This document shows positions 59,661 through 64,000 of a stretch of DNA of 64,000 bases, piece by piece. The notes under the pieces are model-generated. The model saw only the letters and a list, made by a program, of their open reading frames with translations, ran no database searches and was not told where the DNA came from. Position numbers and translations under genes: made by a program. Position 1 is the stretch's first letter. Each line of letters opens with the position of its first letter. The stretch is from Gp13-AA77 sp035946735 (GTDB lineage Bacteria; Acidobacteriota; Terriglobia; UBA7540): the NCBI GenBank assembly GCA_035946735.1, contig DASYYZ010000129.1:62001-126000 (forward strand), read 5' to 3'.

Positions 59661-60725
59661 TTACTCCTCGCGAGTCACGCCGTCCGCGATCCAGAACTTG
59701 CCGGGTTCGAGCCCGGCGCGCACCGCGAGGTCATGCGCCAGCAACTGCATGTAGAGGGTGTCGATCAGGGTTCCAAGGCCCAACCGCATGGGCTCGACGC
59801 ACAGCGTCCGCACATTTGCGGTTTCGGGAAATGGCAGCTCAGTGAAGAGAATCACCCGCCCCCCATGCGATTGCACGTCACGGGCCAGCTTGAGCAGCAG
59901 ACGGCCCGTGCTCATCCCGCGCTTTGGCGCAGCGGATTCGCGGGCGAAGATTACGTACCGGTGGTTCGGATTCACGATCTCGATGGGACCGTGCCGGAAT
60001 TGGCCCGCGCTCATGGCCTCTGCCGCCAGCCGCGGTGCTTCCTTAAGTAACAAGGCGCCCTGCAGTGCCGAGGCCATGTCGGGTCCGCGCGACATTAGCG
60101 CAATGTAAGTGGGATGATCGAAAAACTCCACCGTGGGTTCGATCAGAAGGTCCCGCCGGTCCAGGATCCTCTCCTCGGCCCGGATCGCCTTGATAAGCTC
60201 CTGAGTAAGATGGCGCTGAGGCTCGCCCGCGATCGCAAAGGCCAAATACATCAAAACCGCCACGCTGCAAGTATAGGTCTTGGTGCTGACGGTGCTCTGC
60301 ACCCCGGCCATCATCGGCAGAAGCAGGTCGGCGCGGCGCGCCAGCTTGCTGCTCTCCACGTTCACGACTGCGGCCACGCCGATCCCCTTGGGTAAACGAT
60401 CTAGCAGGCGCACCATTTCTACGGTCTCGCCGGATTGCGAAATGGCCACCAGCAACGTGTCGGGCCGCAGCGCGCCCAAGTGATGGTGCAGCAACTCGGC
60501 GGTCTCCCACACCACGGCGCGAATGCCGCATGCGGAGAGATATGCTTGGGCGGGATAGGCGGCATTGAGCGAAGCGCCCATGCCGGTCAGGATTACGGTC
60601 GGCGGCCACTTGGCGGCCAGTCTGCGCAAGGCAGGGCGCGGGATCGCTCCCGGGCTCTCATAGTACTTGCGCAGATCTGCGAGCGCCCCCGGCTGCTGGA
60701 CGAGTTCCTCCATCATCGTGCTCAT
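59661..60725 (-). CDS. SIS-domain sugar isomerase (GlmS C-terminal-like)
   Basis: 354 residues with two SIS domains. First: VILTGMGASLNAAYPAQAYL, LLVAISQSGETVEMVRLLDR. Second: YIALMSRGPDMASALQGALL, LKEAPRLAAEAMSAGQFRHG. It resembles the isomerase half of GlmS without the glutaminase, like AgaS/FrlB deglycase-type proteins. Substrate is a sugar phosphate of unknown identity. Monocistronic, followed by a repeat-bearing spacer. Confidence 0.88.
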   Translation of the reverse strand: MSTMMEELVQQPGALADLRKYYESPGAIPRPALRRLAAKWPPTVILTGMGASLNAAYPAQAYLSACGIRAVVWETAELLHHHLGALRPDTLLVAISQSGETVEMVRLLDRLPKGIGVAAVVNVESSKLARRADLLLPMMAGVQSTVSTKTYTCSVAVLMYLAFAIAGEPQRHLTQELIKAIRAEERILDRRDLLIEPTVEFFDHPTYIALMSRGPDMASALQGALLLKEAPRLAAEAMSAGQFRHGPIEIVNPNHRYVIFARESAAPKRGMSTGRLLLKLARDVQSHGGRVILFTELPFPETANVRTLCVEPMRLGLGTLIDTLYMQLLAHDLAVRAGLEPGKFWIADGVTREE

Positions 60726-60908
60726 GCAAACGCCCTCGGATGCGTTGACCGGCCGTCATTGCCCGCTGGTCAGGAGAACACGCATTATATATCAGGGGTC
60801 GGGAGCCAGGGCTAAGGATCGGGTGGCAGGATTATCGGCTGCGGCAGAAGTACTAAGTCAACTCGCGCTGGGGGCGCGAGCGATGCAACTCTTCATTTCG
60901 CGTAGGCA
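60726..60908. repeat. Repeat-type spacer between cspA and the SIS gene
   Basis: AGGGGTCGGGAGCCAGGGCT and AAGGATCGGGTGGCAGG at about 60789-60830 belong to the GATCAGGAGTCAGGGGCCGG-style wording seen inside argS. Confidence 0.4.
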
Positions 60909-60932
60909 GGAGCCGGGCGTTGGCCCGGCTCC
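60909..60932 (-). terminator. Hairpin after cspA
   Basis: GGAGCCGGGC-GTTG-GCCCGGCTCC, a 10-bp GC-rich stem starting 8 bases after the cspA stop. It lacks a T-tract, so termination would be weak or rho-aided. Confidence 0.5.
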
Positions 60933-60939
60933 CAACGCA

Positions 60940-61152
60940 CTAGACCGGCACCACGTTTGCGGCCTGAAATCCCTTGGGTCCCTTCACAACCTCAAATTCG
61001 ACTGCCGCACCTTCCTGGAGGTTGCGATAACCATCTCCCTGAATCGCGGAATAATGTACGAAGACGTCCTCACCCTCGCTGCGCTGGATGAAGCCGTACC
61101 CCTTGGCGGAATTGAACCACTTAACGGTCCCTCGTTCTCGATCGTTGCCCAC
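60940..61152 (-). CDS. Cold shock protein (CspA family)
   Basis: 70 residues. Nucleic-acid-binding motifs RNP1 KGYGFIQ and RNP2 VFVHYSAI are intact, with the family start GTVKWFNSAKG. A GATTTG...AGGAGTAGAAGTAA leader precedes the start. It binds single-stranded RNA and acts as an RNA chaperone, often at low temperature. A candidate -10 lies about 130 bases upstream, so the leader would be long, as in classical cspA genes. Confidence 0.95.
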   Translation of the reverse strand: MGNDRERGTVKWFNSAKGYGFIQRSEGEDVFVHYSAIQGDGYRNLQEGAAVEFEVVKGPKGFQAANVVPV

Positions 61153-61284
61153 TTTACTTCTACTCCTTCAGATTTGATACTGTCTGTTCTCCTAGCCTTG
61201 GCTGAAACGAAAAAAGGCCGCGAGCGCTGCCCCGGCGCCTCACTTCGCACGCAAAAGGTACTGCAAGAGCACAAACGCGCCCAC

Positions 61285-61290
61285 ACTATA
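61285..61290 (-). promoter_or_regulatory. Candidate -10 for the cold shock gene
   Basis: Minus strand TGCTATAGT: TATAGT (plus-strand 61285-61290) with the extended TGn. No clear -35. The resulting leader is about 126 bases. Confidence 0.4.
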
Positions 61291-61475
61291 GCACGGTTGG
61301 GCTATACCGTCCATGTGAGATTCCGGCCCTTTTCGCGGAGATTTGCCCTTTCCGAGTGGTGTTCTTGGATGCGCCCCGGTCGGTCGCACCTCCCGATCCG
61401 CTCTCGGCAGCCGGTGGGGGCAAGGGTCGTGGGGCGAAAATTCCGACTCGCGGCATCGATCGGATCGGCGCGTTG

Positions 61476-61481
61476 TATAAT
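61476..61481 (+). promoter_or_regulatory. TATAAT element before the TPR/FG-GAP gene
   Basis: Perfect TATAAT 13 bases upstream of the ATG at 61494. If used, the transcript would start within a few bases of the ATG, giving a nearly leaderless mRNA; there is no Shine-Dalgarno in between. Confidence 0.4.
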
Positions 61482-61493
61482 GCGGGTTCTCAG

Positions 61494-64000
61494 ATGAATC
61501 TTTCACTGCCATCGTCGCCGTCCTGGTTCCGTTCGCTCCGCAGAGATCTTTGGCGGCTTCCGTTGCTGCGCGGGTGCTGCCTGATTGCTGCACTCGCCGG
61601 CCTGATTTCCCCCGCTCGACACGCGACCCCCGCCACCGGCCGGCCCGCCGGAGCCAACGCGGCGGTGACAACCGGCGAGGCTCAACGGTTCCGCAATCTT
61701 GGCAAGGCCTATTACGAACAGGGCAAGTATGACGACGCCGTGGCCTGGTTCGAGAAAGTGGTGGGCGCGGGCCAGCCCTTTTCTACGGACCACTTCAATC
61801 TCGGCCTTGCCCTGCTGCAGGACAATCAGCTCGACCAGGCCTTGGGCCAGCTCACCACCGCGCAGCAGATGGACTCGAAGCTCCTGGCCGTGCACTACAA
61901 CCTGGGCATCCTCTACAAGCGCGAGCAGCGCTATCCCGACGCCGAAGCCGAGCTCAAGCACATGGCGGGCTCTGATCCGAGCGACCCTGCCGTCTGGTTC
62001 AATCTCGGTACCGTCTACTTCGCCGAAAAGAAATTGTCCGAGTCCCTGGACGCCTTCCAGCGCGTGGCCACGATGGGCTTCGGGCGCGCCCAGAATTTTT
62101 ACGTCGCCGCCACGTTCCACATCTTTACTATCCTGACGCGACTTCGGCGTCCGGATGAAGCGCAGAAGTTCTTAAAGATTAACCAGTCGCTGCGCGAGAA
62201 GGTTCCTAACATCTCCATCCAGTATCCGGCGTTGGAAGCGGGACGATATGGCGCGATCCTGGTGCCACCAGCGCCGCCGAACCGGCCCTCCACAACCTCG
62301 AACGTTTCTGCCCTCGCGGACGTCACGTCGCGCCTGCAAATTCGCCTTGCTTCAAGCCGTCCGCAAGCGCCCGAGCCCGGCGAGATCAAGGCAAGCGACT
62401 ACTCCCTGGACTTCGCGCGCCGCGCCATTCTTCCAATGTTTCCGCTCTCGGTTGCGATCGGCGATTACGACGGGGACGGACATCCGGACGTGTACGTGGT
62501 GGAACCGGGCGGACGCAATCACTTGCTCCACAACAATGGCAAAGGCTCATTTGCCGACGTGACCGAGAAAGCGGGAGTGGCGGGCGAAGGCCGCGGCGTG
62601 TCAGCCGTCTTTGCGGATTACGACAACAGCGGCCATCCGAGCCTCCTGGTGGCGGGCCTCGGCGGCGTGACTGTGTACCACAATCGTGGCGACGGCACGT
62701 TTTCAAACGAAACGGCCAAGGCCGGTATCACCGCCGGCGCCGGCGAGCTGGATACGAAGATCATCGCCTTCGATTCTGACAATGACGGTTTTCTGGATAT
62801 CGTAACCACGGCCTACACGGAGCTGAACTCGCCGCCGCACAAGCCGTCCTTCAGATTTCCGCAGGACTTCGAAGGAACCACCAGCCATCTTTACCGGAAC
62901 AACGGCGACGGCACTTTCGCGGACATCACTGCGGCCTCGGGACTGGGCGCGGCGCGCGGCAAGATGCGTAGCGCGATCTTCGCCGACTTTAACGATGACG
63001 GCTATGCGGATCTGATCTTTCTCCGCGAGGACGGGGCGCCGCTGCTCTATCTCAACCAGGGCGAAGACAAATTCAAGGATGCCTCGGCCGAAGCCGGCGC
63101 AACCTTCAGCAAGTTGCCCGCCGTGGACGCCGAAGTGGCGGACTTCAATCACGACGGCATGTTCGATCTCGTCCTATGGTCGCCGCAAGGATATAACGTC
63201 CTGCTCGGGCTCGGCGGAGGAAGGTTCGAGGCGGTCGATTTGCCACCCGCGCTGCCGCTCGCTTCGTCGCCTTTTGCGGCCATGGGAGTGCTGGCCGATC
63301 TCAATGGGGACGGATTTGACGATCTTGTTGCCTCTGACTCCTCAGGGCGTCTCCACGCCATCTTGAACGAAGGCGGTCACTTTCGCGAGAGCGTTGAAGT
63401 CGGGCCTGCGCAAGGTTCCGTCTCCGCTGTGCTCGCTGCCACCTCGCTCGTGAACCCGGCGCGGCTCGATCTTCTTACCTCGTCCTCCACAGGTGAACTC
63501 CGCGTACTGGAAGGCCCCGCTGCGCATTGGTCTGCGGTGACGCTGGACGGCTACAAAAGCAATAAGCAGGGCATCGGCTGCGTGGTGGAGTTCAAGTCCG
63601 GCGACTACTATAAGAAGGTTCTCGCCACCGGCGCTCCCGTGCGTGTCTTCACTGGCAAGCTGGACAAGCTCGATGTCGTTCGCGTCACTTGGCCCAACCT
63701 GATCGTTGAAAATGACGTCGACGTGGCGGGCGGCAAGCCGGTGGACGTGCGCGAGTCCGAGCGCCTGGCGAGTTCCTGTCCGTTTCTCTACGTGTGGAAC
63801 GGACGGCGATTTGTTTTCCTCAGCGACATTATGGGCGTGGCTCCGCTCGGTGAGCTGGCGCCGGACGGAACTCGCGTTCGCCCCAACCCGGATCAACTGG
63901 TGAATCTCGGCAGCGGCTTGCGGGCGCAGAATGGCAGGTTCACTTTTCAGGTCACAAGCGAGATGCGCGAAACTGACTACTTTGACCAGCTTCGCCTCGC
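61494..64000 (+). CDS. TPR plus FG-GAP/ASPIC fusion protein (runs off the window)
   Basis: At least 835 residues, open at the window end. Signal-like N-terminus (RDLWRLPLLRGCCLIAALAG). Residues about 60-240 carry TPRs (FRNLGKAYYEQGKYDDAVAW, FSTDHFNLGLALLQDNQLDQ, LLAVHYNLGILYKREQRYPD). From about 310, repeated FG-GAP/VCBS motifs (VAIGDYDGDGHPDVYVV, FADYDNSGHPSLLVAG, FADFNDDGYADLIFL, LADLNGDGFDDLVA), then an ASPIC/UnbV-like stretch (GYKSNKQGIGCVVEF, LDVVRVTWPN). The same two modules are separate genes at 35.4-40.2 kb. Exported; function unknown. Confidence 0.85.
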   Translation, partial: MNLSLPSSPSWFRSLRRDLWRLPLLRGCCLIAALAGLISPARHATPATGRPAGANAAVTTGEAQRFRNLGKAYYEQGKYDDAVAWFEKVVGAGQPFSTDHFNLGLALLQDNQLDQALGQLTTAQQMDSKLLAVHYNLGILYKREQRYPDAEAELKHMAGSDPSDPAVWFNLGTVYFAEKKLSESLDAFQRVATMGFGRAQNFYVAATFHIFTILTRLRRPDEAQKFLKINQSLREKVPNISIQYPALEAGRYGAILVPPAPPNRPSTTSNVSALADVTSRLQIRLASSRPQAPEPGEIKASDYSLDFARRAILPMFPLSVAIGDYDGDGHPDVYVVEPGGRNHLLHNNGKGSFADVTEKAGVAGEGRGVSAVFADYDNSGHPSLLVAGLGGVTVYHNRGDGTFSNETAKAGITAGAGELDTKIIAFDSDNDGFLDIVTTAYTELNSPPHKPSFRFPQDFEGTTSHLYRNNGDGTFADITAASGLGAARGKMRSAIFADFNDDGYADLIFLREDGAPLLYLNQGEDKFKDASAEAGATFSKLPAVDAEVADFNHDGMFDLVLWSPQGYNVLLGLGGGRFEAVDLPPALPLASSPFAAMGVLADLNGDGFDDLVASDSSGRLHAILNEGGHFRESVEVGPAQGSVSAVLAATSLVNPARLDLLTSSSTGELRVLEGPAAHWSAVTLDGYKSNKQGIGCVVEFKSGDYYKKVLATGAPVRVFTGKLDKLDVVRVTWPNLIVENDVDVAGGKPVDVRESERLASSCPFLYVWNGRRFVFLSDIMGVAPLGELAPDGTRVRPNPDQLVNLGSGLRAQNGRFTFQVTSEMRETDYFDQLRL

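Overview
The window is GC-rich bacterial chromosome, most likely from an Acidobacteriota member. Evidence: two VWFA-related proteins of the acidobacterial type (22.9-23.9 kb and 25.1-26.1 kb), several TPR and FG-GAP/ASPIC proteins, a multiheme cytochrome-TPR protein, and many short palindromic repeats between and even inside genes. This is inferred from gene families; no rRNA is present.

Layout. 0-3 kb: the 5' end of mutS (cut by the window edge) diverges from argS, which carries an in-frame insert of intergenic-type repeat. 2.8-8.2 kb: signalling block with a REC-HD-GYP phosphodiesterase, a REC-GGDEF diguanylate cyclase, and on the other strand a coupled cNMP-binding histidine kinase and a response regulator fused to a thioredoxin-reductase-like flavoprotein. 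8.3-12.7 kb: small secreted protein, an ankyrin pseudogene, an orphan low-GC gene, an SSS transporter with its DUF3311 partner, and pyrF. 12.7-17.7 kb: tRNA-Met, a complete pqqABCDE operon (pqqA is only 24 codons), and an MFS exporter. 17.8-22.5 kb: UvrD-type helicase-nuclease fusion and rmuC, followed on the opposite strand by a roughly 145-nt transcription unit encoding an 11-residue Lys/Arg peptide. 22.9-29.2 kb: VWFA proteins, an O-methyltransferase, an aldo/keto reductase, a TPR protein, a MITE-like element and a SAM hydroxide adenosyltransferase.

29.3-32.7 kb is a compact accessory island of lower GC: a dCTP-deaminase/dUTPase-fold protein fused to a coiled coil and winged helix, a small coupled ORF, a stand-alone pyruvate-kinase C-domain protein with an unknown partner, a transposase remnant, a tandem repeat and a palindromic repeat. 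32.7-44.1 kb: CorC-like protein, TPR protein, an operon of a pentaheme cytochrome-TPR membrane protein with an ASPIC/FG-GAP protein, and an NtrYX-type two-component system. 44.4-46.3 kb: YjbQ and a HemW-like protein.

46.3-58.6 kb holds the most striking locus: ten tightly packed, often overlapping minus-strand genes encoding a diheme cytochrome c lipoprotein, a cytochrome c/beta-barrel fusion, four cobalamin-binding radical SAM enzymes, two class I methyltransferases, a SPASM-type radical SAM enzyme and an uncharacterised nucleotidyltransferase. It looks like a biosynthetic operon for an unknown product; no precursor peptide is visible. 58.9-64 kb: DUF2911 protein, SIS-domain isomerase, cold shock protein and a TPR/FG-GAP/ASPIC fusion that runs off the window.
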